A stretch of 64,000 nt of DNA from CAWJKP01 sp963843465 (GCA_963843465.1 CAWJKP010000007.1:372001-436000); one strand, 5' to 3'; numbered from the stretch's first letter, positions 1-10,013 are shown. Program-made: numbers and translations. Notes: generated by a model not told the origin, from the sequence alone.

Positions 1-419
1 TGATGGGCCAGGTTCGAGGCGACCCAATGAAAGGTGCAACGATCGTTGATCGCCCGCCGGAAAGGCTCCCCGCACGGTGGAGTGAAGAGGTCCTCGGAGC
101 AGTCCTGCGGCATCTGGCCAGGGCTGGGCGGCCGGTTCACGCGGATCTGGTCGATCGGCTTGTACCAGGTTCGCATCTCCTGGGGCGTAAAGCACGGGTG
201 ATGAGGCGTTTGCTCGACAGGCAACTCGGCCGGCGTCGCAGGCTCCGCTTTCGCATCGACCACGGATGGCTCGGGAGTTACCCGCCGGGTCGACAGACCG
301 TCGCCATCGTCCGCTTCCGCGGCGCGTCCTGCTGCCAGCAGCGTGGAGAGCAGCCCGGCGATGCCGCAGGTGACAGCCGCGTAGCCGAGACGACGCCGAG
401 AGTTGTTGAGCCATCGCAT
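1..419 (-). CDS. Exported hypothetical protein, 3' part beyond window
   Basis: The reverse strand is open from an ATG at 419 to the window edge (about 139 codons, no stop). The N-terminus (MRWLNNSRRR, then a hydrophobic stretch rich in A, L and G ending near AAGRAAEA) is a good Sec signal peptide, so the product is probably exported. The visible mature part is Pro-rich, then has a Cys-containing segment (QDCSEDLFTPPCGEPFRR) and an aromatic segment (CTFHWVASNLAH). I recall such segments from planctomycete proteins of unknown function, but I cannot name a family. An in-frame ATG at 425 is an alternative start; neither has a convincing Shine-Dalgarno sequence. Cut by the window, so the total length is unknown. 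Confidence 0.75.
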   Translation of the reverse strand, partial: MRWLNNSRRRLGYAAVTCGIAGLLSTLLAAGRAAEADDGDGLSTRRVTPEPSVVDAKAEPATPAELPVEQTPHHPCFTPQEMRTWYKPIDQIRVNRPPSPGQMPQDCSEDLFTPPCGEPFRRAINDRCTFHWVASNLAH

Positions 420-845
420 TTGCATCGCTGGGGCGTGAAACCCCCTCGCTTGGTTGACTTGCGCAGTCCCGGATGGAGCGAGAGCACCAGCCCGGATTAC
501 CCATCCGTTATACTCGTCAAAACCGGGAGATCTTGACCACAAAACTTGCCAAACCGGAAAAGTCGACGCGATCGCGGGGATTTGCAGTATGAAAATAGGT
601 CGGATGCGACGGCAGGGATAACTGGAGAGGCTACCCGACGAGACACGCAGGCGCAAAGAAGTCGTAAGGTAGGGCCAGGCCAGCTCGGCGGCAACCGGCC
701 CGTCAACAGTGGCTAGCGGTCAGAGGTTGCGAATCTTTCTAAGGGCATCGCCCAGCACAACATCTTGTGTCGCGGTGGGCGGTGCCCACTCTACCAATGG
801 TGCTCAATCAACCCAAATGGTGAAAGATTCACAAGCCCTCGTCCC
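420..845. other. Gene-poor stretch
   Basis: No convincing gene on either strand. Presumably holds the promoter of the exported protein to the left and the 3' flank of the small protein to the right. No strong hairpin or consensus promoter was recognised. Confidence 0.4.
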
Positions 846-1115
846 TTACGCCGCGGCACGCTGCGACAGGCCCCCTGGCCGCAGATGGATGGTCGCCAAC
901 ATCTGGCCGTCGGCGTCGTAGAATTGGAGGATCCCGACCTCGCTGAGCCACATCGCCATCAGCCGGTCGACGCGATAGGTGCGGGCGACCACCCGATGCC
1001 GGTCCATGCGGATCTTCTCTTGCATCTCGAACAGTCGCGAGGGGGCCGTTCCCCACTGCCGGAAGAGCTTCAGCACAAGTCGTCGGATCTCGGACGGCCT
1101 AGGTTCCTCTCGCAT
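846..1115 (-). CDS. Small conserved hypothetical protein
   Basis: An 89-residue protein starting at the ATG at 1115, with AAGGAG about ten bases upstream. A TTG at 1124 would extend it by three residues but lies right against that ribosome site, so I prefer 1115. The sequence is basic and amphipathic (RRLVLKLFRQWG, then RTYRVDRLMAMWLSEVG) and ends in a short beta-like segment (ILQFYDADGQMLATIHL). No signal peptide, membrane segment or known catalytic motif is visible. Composition matches planctomycete coding sequence. Function unknown; I assign no family. Confidence 0.65.
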   Translation of the reverse strand: MREEPRPSEIRRLVLKLFRQWGTAPSRLFEMQEKIRMDRHRVVARTYRVDRLMAMWLSEVGILQFYDADGQMLATIHLRPGGLSQRAAA

Positions 1116-1657
1116 CTCTGGCAAGCTCCTTGTTGCTCGTAACGGCTCGATGCCGTAACGCCGGACGCGGAGTTTAGCGACCGGGCCGCCTGCGGTGAAG
1201 ACCGTCTTTCTCGGCGATCAGTGGCCAGCGGTCAGCGATCGGCGATCAGCGGTCACAGGAGTACGGCTCCGCTTGCCAGGCCAACAGCGGCTAACATTCT
1301 GCTGCGCAAGCAGTTGCGCTAAGAGCCGAGCCAAGTCGGAGGGGCACACGCGACCGATATCGTGCCGCGCACCAAGTTCGACCTGCATCCACGCTACGCT
1401 TGTCCGCCGATCACGGATCCGTTCACGGGCAGGCGCTGAATGTAGCAGGCACACTCCGTGTGCCGTCCGCTGCCTACGCCACCATGGGCGGACGGCACAC
1501 GGAGTGTACCTGCTACTTTACGACCCGTGAACGGTTACGCTGATCGCTGATAACTTCCCGGGGCTGCGCCCCCCTGGGAGACCGGGCGGCTACGGCTGGA
1601 GCCAGTTGGCGTCTTGCCCAGGCGCGTTGTCCACGGCGCTTGGGGAGAGATCCGATT
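1116..1657. other. Intergenic region with a palindromic repeat
   Basis: Contains the hairpin repeat at 1442-1516, degenerate 'ggtcagcgatcagc'-like short repeats near 1217-1255 and 1540-1552, and otherwise no gene I can support. It separates the small protein from the end of the giant surface protein; both run leftward. Confidence 0.5.
1442..1516. repeat. Dispersed palindromic repeat, copy 1
   Basis: Begins GTAGCAGGCACACTCC and ends with the near-perfect reverse complement GGAGTGTACCTGCTAC; the inner arms GTGCCGTCCGC and GCGGACGGCAC also pair. A second copy with slightly different arms is at 23492-23566. The two copies share arms but differ in the loop, which is the behaviour of a dispersed REP/MITE-like hairpin. 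It encodes nothing. Confidence 0.8.
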
Positions 1658-4600
1658 TCATCCTTCGTTGATCACCTCCGAAACGGGGACGCTCGTGCTG
1701 AGGGCATAGGTGGTCGAGTTGCCGCTGTAGACGGCCGTAATCGAATAGTCGCCGGCGCTCAAGGTCGACGTGGTGAAGACGGCCAGGCTGCCGACGCTGG
1801 GGCTCAAGCCGGCTGTGTCCAGGGTTTCGGTGTCCAGGACGGTGGTGCCATTGAGGAGGAAGGTCACCGTGCCGGTGGGCAGGCCGGCGTCCGTCGTGTC
1901 CTGCACCGTAGCCGCGAAGGTCACCGACTGACCGACGGTCCCAGGGTTGGGCACGGGGGTCACCGTGGTCTTGGTCACGGTCGCGCCGACCGGGTTGACG
2001 GTCTCCGTTATGGCGCTGCTGAGGGGGCTGCCGGTGAAGTTCGAGTCTCCTTGGTAGGCGGCCGTGATCTGGTCGCCCTGGGCCAAGGTGGACATGGAGA
2101 AGGGCGCCACGCCGCTGGAGTTCAGCGTCTCCGTTCCCACCAGGATCCCGTTGTCGTAGAAATCCACTTGCCCGGTGGGCGTGCCGGACCCTGGCGAACT
2201 GGCGGAGACCGTGGCCGTGAAGGTGACCCACTGGCCCGTGAGCGCCGGATTGGCCGAGCTGGCCAGCGTGGTGGTCGTGCCGGCCTGACTGATCGTCTCC
2301 GGCAAGGTGCCGCTGCCGGCGGCATAGGTCGTGTCGCCACTATAGGAGGCCGTGACGGTGTCGTTGCCCGCCGGCAAGGCCGACGTGTTGATGGTGGCCG
2401 TGGCCGTGCCGGTGGCGCCGGGGACCAAGGTTCCTGTGCCCAGGTTGGTGCCGTCGCTATTGGTGAAGGTCACCGTTCCGGTGGGCGTGCCGGCATCCGT
2501 CGGGTCGCTCACCGTGGCCGTGACCGTCACCGACTGGCCATAGACCGGGGAACTGGGCGAGGCGCCCAGCGTGGTGGTCGTGCCGAGCAGGACCGTCTCC
2601 GTCGTGGTACCGCTGCTGGGGGCATAGCTCGTGTCGCCGCTATAGGAGGCCGTGATGATGAGGTCGCTGCCCAGCGGCAAGGTTGAGGTGCTGACGGTGG
2701 CCGTGGCCGTGCCGGTGGCGCCGGGGACCAGGTTTTCCGTGCCCAGGGTGTCGCCGTCGCTATCGGTGAAGCTCACCGTCCCTGTGGGCGTGCCGGCATC
2801 CGTCGGGTCGCTCACCGTGGCCGTGACCGTCACCGACTGGCCATAGACCGGGGAACTGGGCGAGGCGCTCAGCGTGGTGGTAGTGCCGAGCTGGACCGTC
2901 TCCGTCGTGGTACCGCCGCTGGGGGCATAGCTCGTGTCGCCGCTGTAGTCGGCATAGAAGGTGTAGGTGCCGACGGGCAAGGTCGACGTGGTGAAGGTGG
3001 CCGCGCCGATGGAGGGGTCCACGGTTTCCGTGTCCAGCACGGTGGTGCCGTTGAGGAAGGTCACCGTGCCGGTGGGCGTGCCTTCGCCCGTCGGGTCGCT
3101 CACCGTGGCCGTGAGCGTCACCGACTGACCGACGGCCGCGGGATTGGGTGAGACGTCCAGCACGGTATCGCTGGTGGCGTCGCCGGCCGGGCTGACGGTC
3201 TCCGTTATGGCATTACTGGTGCTGGTGGCGAAGTTCGAGTCTCCTTGGTAGACGGCCGTGATCTGGTCGCCCTGGGCCAAGGTCGCCGTGGGGAAGGTCG
3301 CCACGCCGCTGGAGTTCAGCGTAACCGGTCCCAACAGGTTCCCGTTGTCGTAGAAGTTCACCGTGCCGGCGGGGACACCGGAGCCTGTCGCAGGGGCGAC
3401 CGCGGCCGTGAAGGTGACGTACTGGCCCGTGACCGCAGGATTGGCCGAGGAGGTCAGCGTCGTATTCGTAGCGGTCAGGACCTGTACCGAGACGCTGGAG
3501 CTCGGGCTGCCGTCGAAGTTCGTATCTCCCGCGTAGGAGGCCGTGATCGTCTGGCTGCCCACGGGCAAGGTGGTCGTGGTGACGGTGGCCACGCCGTTGT
3601 CGCTGGCCGTCAGCGTGTACATGCCCAGAGTCGTCGCGGGCGTCGTGCTGTCGTCGCTGAAGGTCACCGTTCCGGTGGGCGTGCCGGAGCCCGGCGAAGT
3701 GGCGCTCACCGTGGCCGTAAAGGTGACGGGCTGGCCGGAGACCGCGGAACCGGATGGCACGGACAGCACGGTGGTCGTGTCGGCCTGGTTGATGGTCTCG
3801 GTGCCGCTGCCGCTGCTGGACGTGAAGTCGCTGTCGCTGCTGTACGAAGCCGTGATCGTTTGGCTCCCTTCGGGCAATTCCGAGGTGGTGAGCGTGGCCA
3901 CGCCGCTGGACAAGGTTTCCGTGCCCAAACTGGTGCCGTCGCTGCCGGTGAAGGAGACCGTTCCGGTCGGCGTGCCGGCGCCGGGGGAGCTGGCGCTGAC
4001 CGTGGCCGTGAGCGTCACCGCCTGGCCGTAGACGGCCGGGTTGGGCGATGCGCTCAGCGCCGTGGCCGTGGCGGCCTGGTTGACCGTCTCCGTGAGGGTG
4101 CCGCTGCTGGGACTATAGGTGGAGTCGCCGCCGTAAGAGGCCGTGACCGTGTCGCTGCCCTCAGCCAGCGCGGTGGTGCTCAAGGTGGCCACGCCGCCGG
4201 TCAACGTGCCCGTGCCCAGCGTGGCGCTGCCGCTGGTGAAGGTCACGGTTCCCGTGGGCGTGGCGGAGCCTGAGGAAGGGCTGACCGTGGCCGTGAGCGT
4301 CACCGATTGGCCATAGACGACCGTGCTGTCCGCAGAGGTCAGGGCGGTGGTCGTGGCGCCCGAGCCGGTCGGGAGGACGTTGATCGTGGAGACGGCCGTG
4401 TCACTGCTCAGGGTGCCGTCGTCGACTACCACGTTGATGGTGCGGTCGCCGCTTGTCGGCGACGTGGACGCGTCGCTGTAGGTGATGCTTTGGAGCACGG
4501 TCTGGTAGGTCGACGTATCGGCTACGCCCGTGAGCGAAAGCACGCCGGTGGTATCGTCGTAGGAGGAGGTGATCGAGGTGCCGGTAGTCACGGCCTGGAG

Positions 4601-7600
4601 CTGCTCGTCCGAGCCGTCCTGCGGATTGGTGAGCGTGACGGTCATCGAAACCAGGGTGGGACTGTCGGGGCTGGCGATCGAGGCCGCGGACGCGGCGATG
4701 TGGACGGAAGAGCCCTGGGCGGATAACGTCGTGGAGAAATCGGTGGTCGCCGTGCTTCCCAAGGAACCGGCGAGGTTGACGCTGGGGGCCGTTTCCAGGT
4801 ACTCCATGAGATCGGCCGCGGTGATCGGGCAGTTGCCGGTGAAGAACATTCCCAGGGAGAACGTCTCTAGCACCACCCCCAGCACACCGGAACTCCCCGG
4901 CACGACCCCCTGCACAACGGAACTCCCTGGGACCACCCCCTGCACGCCGAAGTTGTAGCCGGTGCCGCTTTGGCCCGCGCTGACCGTGACCTGGAGGACG
5001 TTGGTTTGCGGATTCGTGCCGCTGGCCGCGCCGCCGATCATGCCCGGGGTGCTCTGGCCGTCGACGAACTCCGGCGGCGGGGTCACTTGGATCTGATAGG
5101 TCCCGGCGACCAGGTTGCTGAAGCTGTAGGAGCCGCTGGCCGAGGTTTGGTGCGGCGAGTTTGCGGCGACCTCCGTGAAGGCGCCAGAGCTATTCTCAAG
5201 CAGCAGCCTGACGGTCACGCCGCCCAGGCCCTCGCTGGACGTAGTCCAAACGCCGCTGTTGGCCGGGTCGAGGTAGACGTAGCCGGAGAGGCTGACATAG
5301 CCCACGGTGAGCGTGGCGGTGTCGGAGGCGGTGCTGAAGGCCGTGCTGCCGCCGTTGGTGGTGGTGTCGACGTTGTCCTCGCCGGCGGTCCCGCTGGTGG
5401 TGTCCCAGGCGCAGTAGGTGATGGTGGCCGATTCGCTGGTGCCGTTGGGAGTGTATTGCAAGGAGGCGTCCTCGGGCAACAACAGGGCCGAGCTTGCGGA
5501 GACCGAGCCCACGTCGGTGAAGCTCGTCTGGCCGCTGAGCTCATAGGCCCAGGTGCCGGCGCCGGTGGTGCCGGTCAGGGCGATGCCGCCGATCACGGCG
5601 TCCGGGGTGGAGTCGGTGATGGTCGTGGTCCCGGAGCCGTTGTTGATGAACGAGGCGAGGGTGATGGTCTTGGCCGCGTTGACACCCGTCAGGCCCAGAG
5701 AGGGGCTGGCGGCCGCGAGGACCGGCGCGACGTTGCTGGCAGTCACCGTGAGCGTGGCGGTATCGTCGTTGCTGCTGAAGGCCGTGGTGCCGCCGTTGAC
5801 GGTGCTGTCGGCGGTGGTTCCCGCGACACCGCTGGTCTGGTCCCACGCGCAGTAGGTAATGGTGGGCGATTCGGCGTCGGAGCCATCGGGCGTGTATTGG
5901 AGGGTGGCGCTGGAGGGCAGCAGGAGGGCCCCATCGGGGAAGACCGTGCCGACGTCGCTGAAGGTCGTCTGGCCGCTGAGCTCATAGGCCCAGGTGCCCT
6001 TGCCTGTGGTGCCCGTCAGGGCGATGCCGCCCAGCAGGGCATTCGAGTCGGCGTCGGTGATGGTCGTGGTCCCGGAGGAGAGGTTGATGAACGAGGCGAG
6101 GCTGATGGTCTGGGCGATATTGGCGGGGGTGCTGCCCAAGGAAGGGCTGGCGGCGGTCAGCACGGGCGCGTCGTTGACCGCCAGCTTGGCGTTGTCGGAG
6201 TCGGCGCTGAAGGCAGAGCTTGAGGCCGTGGCGCCGCTGTTGCTGGTGGTGTCGGCGGTGGTCCCGGCTTGGCCGCTGGTCTGGTCCCAGGCGCAATAGG
6301 TAATGGTGGCAATCTCGCTCTCGCCGTTGGGCGTATAGCGGAGGTCGGCGGTGGCGGGCAGCAAGAGGGCCGCGCTAGTGGAGAGCGTGCCCAGGTTGGT
6401 GTAGTTCGTGCCGTCCAGCGAATAGGCCCAGGCGCCGAAACCGGTGACGCCGGTCACGGCGATGCCGCCCAGCACGGCGTTGGAGTCGGAGTCGGTGATC
6501 AAGGTTGCGCCGGAGCCGCTGTTGATGAACGTGCTCACGCTGATGGTCTTGGCCGTGCTGGCGGTGGTGCTGCCCAGCGAGGGGTTGGCGGCGGTCAGCA
6601 CGGGCGCGTCGTTGACCGTCAACGAGGCGGTGTCGGTCAAGTGGCTGTAGGCCGTCGTGCCGCCGGTATTGCCGGAGACCGTGAGGTCGCTGCCCGTTGT
6701 GCCGCTGGTGCCGCTGGTGCCGTTCCAGCCGTAGTAGGTAATCGTGGGCGTCTCGCTGTCCTTGCCGTCCGGCGTGTACTTGAGCTCGGCGCCGGGGCCC
6801 AGTAACAGCGGCTTCGACAAACTCGGGCTGGACGCGAGCGCCGAGAAGGCCGTGAAGGTCCCGCCGACGCTGGTGGCGAAGCTCCAGGTTCCCTTGCCGC
6901 TAAAGCCGACCACGGCGATGCCTCCCGTGAGGGTGGGGCTGATCGCGGTTGTCCCGCTGCCGCTGCCTTGGTTGATGAACGAGCTGAGATTGATGGTAAA
7001 GGGCGTGGTCGTGGTGGCGGTGGTGCTGCCCAGCGAAGGATAGGCGGCCGTGAGGACTACGTCGTCGATGGTCGCCTCGACGTTGATCGTGGCCGTGTCG
7101 CTGACCGAGCTGAACGCCGTGGCGCCGCTGGCGGTGGTGTCGGCGAAGCCGCCGGCGGTGCCGCCGGTGGTGTCCCAGGCGCAGTAGGTGGCCGTGGCCG
7201 TCCCGGCGGAGCCGGAGGGGATGTACTCGATGTCGGCATTCTTGGGCAGCAGCAGCGCGTTGGTGGCGCTCACGTCCGAGATGGTGATGGTTTGGAACGT
7301 CTTGCCGTCCAGAGAATACTTCCAGGTGCCGCTGCCGCTGAAGCCCGTCACGGCGATGCCGCCGATGACGGCGCCGGGGGTGGAGTCGCTAATGGTCGTG
7401 GACCCGGACGCGGAGCTGGAGTTGTTGATGAACGACGTCAGGGGGCCCACCAGGGGCGTGTTCGAGTCGATGGTCCACGAAGGATGCCCCTGTGTAAGGA
7501 CCGGGGGCTGGTTGGTCGAGGGGACGTCGATGGTGAACTGCTGCTGGGCCGTGTTGCCGGCGGGGTCCGTGGCCTGGATGTCCACGCTTACCGAGGGCGC

Positions 7601-9433
7601 CTGCGACGAGGAGGGCGTCCACTGGAGCAGGCCCGTGCTGGGATTGACGTGCATCCCGGCGGCCGGCGAGATCAACGAGTAGGTCACCGCGCCGGCCGAA
7701 TCCGCGGCGGTCGTGGCCGTGTAGCTGTAGGGGACGTTGACGGTCGCCGAGGTGATCGGCGTGGAGTTGAACGCCGGCGGCGTGGTGTCCACCGTCAAGG
7801 AAAGCGCCGAGGAATCGGTGCTGGCCAGGTTGGTCGTGCTTTTCAGATTGCCGACGTCGACCGTCTGATCTTCCAAGGTCTGCGTGGCGGTGATCGAGTG
7901 GGCCCCGGCCGTCAGGGTATAGGTGCCGTTGGTGGTGATCTCGACGATCCCCGAGGCGTTAGGCTGGGCGTCAGACTGGCTGCCGATCAAGGTGCCGTCG
8001 GCATAGACGTCGACGGTGTCGCCGGAGGTCACGCCGGTGACGTCGAACTCCAGGGTCTTGCCCGAGGTGTTGTCGAGATCGGTGAACGTCGTCGAGGTGG
8101 CGCCAGAGCCCGGCACCAGGGTGATGCCGGTCGGCGCGGCGGGATCGACGTAGACCGGAACGTCCTCGGTGTCGGGAGTCGTGCTCTCGCTGCCGACGGG
8201 GCTGGTTGCCTTCACGCTCTCGGTCACGGAATAGACGCCCGCGCTCAGGGTGGACGGATTGAGCGACCACTGGCCGCTGGAGTTGACGGCGGCGGCCGTC
8301 ATCGTGCTGTTGGCGGGCGTGGCGGTGTAGGTGATGGCGTTGCCGTTGACGTCGGTGGCGGGGATCGTGAAGTCGACCGGCGTGCCGACGCTGGTCGTGA
8401 TGGGGCTCACGGGGCGATCGATGAAGGGCGGGTCGGTGTAGTTCTCCGGCCCCACGGACACGTTGAAGGTCGTCGACGCGGACGCGCCGCCGTCCGCCGC
8501 GGAGGTGGCCGTCACGGTCACCGCGGCCGTGCCCGTGGTCCCCACCGGCGCGTTGAGCTGCAGTACGCCGTCCTGGTTGTCCGTGTTGCTCAGCGTGACG
8601 CTTTCGATGGTCACGGTGACGGTCGGCTTGGTCGGTACGCCGCTACTGTACTCCGGCGCGCTGGGGTCCAGCGCGACGGGCACGTTCATGATGTCCGTGA
8701 GAGTAGTGTTCCCCGAGAGGAGGAAGCCGATGATCGTATAGTTGAAATCGCCCGTGGAAAACGGGGCATACGGGGAGGCCTCCTCAGGGCTGGTGATGAA
8801 GAACTGCGAGCTGTTGGTGTTCGCACCGCCGTTGGCCATCGCCAAGATGCCCGGGCCCGTGAACCGCAGATTGGAATTGTAATCGTTGTCGGAGTCGGGC
8901 GCGGTGGCGTTGGTGGCGCTGGCGCCGCCCTGGGCCATGAAGCTCTTGTTGACGCGCCAGAAATTCGAATTGGTGTAGAAGTCGCTGTTGATCAGCGAGG
9001 TAATCGCCGTGACCGCCTGGGACACGTAATTGCTGAACAAGGAGAAGACCAGGTTCCCCGAGAACGCCGCCGTGCCGGTGCTGGGGTCGCCGGCGTAGCT
9101 GACGGCGATCGTCATGGTGGGGTTGGTGCTGGGCATCACCGTGGCGGTCAACTGCGGGCTGGCAATCGAGGGGTTCGTCAACCCGGTGCTGTCCACCGAA
9201 ACCGTGTAGCTCACGGCGTCCTTCGCGGTGTCGCTGCCGTTCAGGGCCACGTTCAGCGGGGCGCCGGCCAGCACGGTCTGGGCACTGGGGGCGGGAGACC
9301 ACGAGACGGACAGCAGTTGCCGCGACTCGAGCGATTCGATCCCCAGGCGGCGATATCGTCCCCTCTCACGAGAAGCGCGTCGCTTGCCAGCCGTACGACG
9401 AGAGCCAGTGGAGAAGCCGAAGAAATGGATCAT
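1658..9433 (-). CDS. Giant secreted repeat protein with cyclophilin-like domain
   Basis: A 2591-residue product starting at the ATG at 9433. A basic N-terminus leads to SLESRQLLS at residues 34-42, the planctomycete motif found near the start of very large exported proteins. Residues about 120-285 resemble cyclophilin peptidyl-prolyl isomerases, with FMAQGG (165-170) and SSQFFIT (208-214) matching core motifs. Next come Ig/cadherin-like segments (290-650), about five long repeats with PVLTAA.PSLGST and TITYCAWD motifs (650-1330), an SdrD/Cna-B-like segment (SGYVYLDPANSG, about 1340-1450), and roughly ten Ig-like repeats built on PVYGQSVTLTATVS and GTPTGTVTF up to the C-terminus. It is Thr/Ser/Gly-rich and Cys-poor, as expected for an extracellular protein. 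Probable surface or matrix protein; whether the isomerase domain is active is unknown. Reverse-frame open stretches over it are artefacts. Confidence 0.9.
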   Translation of the reverse strand: MIHFFGFSTGSRRTAGKRRASRERGRYRRLGIESLESRQLLSVSWSPAPSAQTVLAGAPLNVALNGSDTAKDAVSYTVSVDSTGLTNPSIASPQLTATVMPSTNPTMTIAVSYAGDPSTGTAAFSGNLVFSLFSNYVSQAVTAITSLINSDFYTNSNFWRVNKSFMAQGGASATNATAPDSDNDYNSNLRFTGPGILAMANGGANTNSSQFFITSPEEASPYAPFSTGDFNYTIIGFLLSGNTTLTDIMNVPVALDPSAPEYSSGVPTKPTVTVTIESVTLSNTDNQDGVLQLNAPVGTTGTAAVTVTATSAADGGASASTTFNVSVGPENYTDPPFIDRPVSPITTSVGTPVDFTIPATDVNGNAITYTATPANSTMTAAAVNSSGQWSLNPSTLSAGVYSVTESVKATSPVGSESTTPDTEDVPVYVDPAAPTGITLVPGSGATSTTFTDLDNTSGKTLEFDVTGVTSGDTVDVYADGTLIGSQSDAQPNASGIVEITTNGTYTLTAGAHSITATQTLEDQTVDVGNLKSTTNLASTDSSALSLTVDTTPPAFNSTPITSATVNVPYSYTATTAADSAGAVTYSLISPAAGMHVNPSTGLLQWTPSSSQAPSVSVDIQATDPAGNTAQQQFTIDVPSTNQPPVLTQGHPSWTIDSNTPLVGPLTSFINNSSSASGSTTISDSTPGAVIGGIAVTGFSGSGTWKYSLDGKTFQTITISDVSATNALLLPKNADIEYIPSGSAGTATATYCAWDTTGGTAGGFADTTASGATAFSSVSDTATINVEATIDDVVLTAAYPSLGSTTATTTTPFTINLSSFINQGSGSGTTAISPTLTGGIAVVGFSGKGTWSFATSVGGTFTAFSALASSPSLSKPLLLGPGAELKYTPDGKDSETPTITYYGWNGTSGTSGTTGSDLTVSGNTGGTTAYSHLTDTASLTVNDAPVLTAANPSLGSTTASTAKTISVSTFINSGSGATLITDSDSNAVLGGIAVTGVTGFGAWAYSLDGTNYTNLGTLSTSAALLLPATADLRYTPNGESEIATITYCAWDQTSGQAGTTADTTSNSGATASSSAFSADSDNAKLAVNDAPVLTAASPSLGSTPANIAQTISLASFINLSSGTTTITDADSNALLGGIALTGTTGKGTWAYELSGQTTFSDVGTVFPDGALLLPSSATLQYTPDGSDAESPTITYCAWDQTSGVAGTTADSTVNGGTTAFSSNDDTATLTVTASNVAPVLAAASPSLGLTGVNAAKTITLASFINNGSGTTTITDSTPDAVIGGIALTGTTGAGTWAYELSGQTSFTDVGSVSASSALLLPEDASLQYTPNGTSESATITYCAWDTTSGTAGEDNVDTTTNGGSTAFSTASDTATLTVGYVSLSGYVYLDPANSGVWTTSSEGLGGVTVRLLLENSSGAFTEVAANSPHQTSASGSYSFSNLVAGTYQIQVTPPPEFVDGQSTPGMIGGAASGTNPQTNVLQVTVSAGQSGTGYNFGVQGVVPGSSVVQGVVPGSSGVLGVVLETFSLGMFFTGNCPITAADLMEYLETAPSVNLAGSLGSTATTDFSTTLSAQGSSVHIAASAASIASPDSPTLVSMTVTLTNPQDGSDEQLQAVTTGTSITSSYDDTTGVLSLTGVADTSTYQTVLQSITYSDASTSPTSGDRTINVVVDDGTLSSDTAVSTINVLPTGSGATTTALTSADSTVVYGQSVTLTATVSPSSGSATPTGTVTFTSGSATLGTGTLTGGVATLSTTALAEGSDTVTASYGGDSTYSPSSGTLTETVNQAATATALSASPNPAVYGQAVTLTATVSASSPGAGTPTGTVSFTGSDGTSLGTETLSSGVATLTTSELPEGSQTITASYSSDSDFTSSSGSGTETINQADTTTVLSVPSGSAVSGQPVTFTATVSATSPGSGTPTGTVTFSDDSTTPATTLGMYTLTASDNGVATVTTTTLPVGSQTITASYAGDTNFDGSPSSSVSVQVLTATNTTLTSSANPAVTGQYVTFTAAVAPATGSGVPAGTVNFYDNGNLLGPVTLNSSGVATFPTATLAQGDQITAVYQGDSNFATSTSNAITETVSPAGDATSDTVLDVSPNPAAVGQSVTLTATVSDPTGEGTPTGTVTFLNGTTVLDTETVDPSIGAATFTTSTLPVGTYTFYADYSGDTSYAPSGGTTTETVQLGTTTTLSASPSSPVYGQSVTVTATVSDPTDAGTPTGTVSFTDSDGDTLGTENLVPGATGTATATVSTSTLPLGSDLIITASYSGDTSYAPSSGTTTETVLLGTTTTLGASPSSPVYGQSVTVTATVSDPTDAGTPTGTVTFTNSDGTNLGTGTLVPGATGTATATINTSALPAGNDTVTASYSGDTTYAAGSGTLPETISQAGTTTTLASSANPALTGQWVTFTATVSASSPGSGTPTGQVDFYDNGILVGTETLNSSGVAPFSMSTLAQGDQITAAYQGDSNFTGSPLSSAITETVNPVGATVTKTTVTPVPNPGTVGQSVTFAATVQDTTDAGLPTGTVTFLLNGTTVLDTETLDTAGLSPSVGSLAVFTTSTLSAGDYSITAVYSGNSTTYALSTSVPVSEVINEG

Positions 9434-9890
9434 GGCGTTGGAATTTCCCCAGGTCTAAGAGTTACCCTTGCCCAATTGGTACATCGGTTCCAGTCTATTT
9501 GAGCCTTCGCGAATCCGTCGCGCTTAGTCTCATTTTTCACTATTTTTTGCTCGGCGCCATGCCCACCGCACGGTTGCTGCCGGTTGGCGGAGAGGAGCCG
9601 ACAACGCGGACCGTGCCGAAAAGGCTGTAGTGGCACAGCCATCTTGGCCGTCAGTCACAGGCTGAAAGCATGTTCTACGGCCGGCTTGCAGGAACGCCTC
9701 CTTTATGGGGGGCATCCCAATGCCCGACAAATGGGCCCAGCGGACAGCGCAGCGGCCGTTCCGGGGTGCCGCAGGCGCTCTAAAACTCCACACTACTCGC
9801 TAGAGTTGAAAACGTCGAGTATTTTGCCAAGAGTATTCAGGGGGCGAACGACCCCGAGGAACGGTTTTGTCCCACGGAAGCCAATTGCCC
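9434..9890. other. Intergenic region upstream of the giant protein
   Basis: AT-richer immediately 5' of the giant gene (9500-9550), so probably its promoter region, although no confident -35/-10 pair was seen. A fragment near 9650-9690 (cagtcacaggctgaaagc) looks like a dispersed planctomycete repeat. No gene is supported. Confidence 0.35.
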
Positions 9891-9918
9891 TTGCAAGCGG
9901 GTGGTGGGAATCTATAAT
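9891..9918 (+). promoter_or_regulatory. Sigma-70-like promoter ahead of truncated tRNA-Gly
   Basis: TTGCAA at 9891-9896 and a perfect TATAAT at 9913-9918, separated by 16 bases. It lies about 75 bases before a 5' tRNA-Gly fragment and may be the surviving promoter of that tRNA gene. Confidence 0.45.
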
Positions 9919-9992
9919 TCGTGGTCTCCGGTTGTGCACTCGCGGGACTCCCTGAGGGAGGGGTTCCAGCCGCAGGACCGGTGGTTGACTGC

Positions 9993-10013
9993 GCGGGTGT
10001 AGCTCAGTTGGTA
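9993..10013 (+). pseudogene. Truncated tRNA-Gly (5' part only)
   Basis: From 9993 the acceptor strand GCGGGTG, TA and the D-arm start GCTCAGTTGGTA are identical to the first 21 bases of the intact tRNA-Gly at 17196. Immediately after, the similarity stops: no anticodon arm, T-arm or 3' acceptor strand follows. The fragment is not functional. A 5' tRNA piece can be left by a past integration or deletion at a tRNA gene. Confidence 0.75.

Noticed and set aside
2300..4300. CRISPR-like regular repeats
   Set aside because: The repeats are long protein-coding Ig-domain units with no short identical repeats or unique spacers; no cas genes are nearby.
6968..9502. Plus-strand open frame of 844 codons opposite the giant surface protein
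   Set aside because: Gly/Arg/Val-rich shadow sequence with no domain; the minus strand has the SLESRQLLS and cyclophilin motifs.
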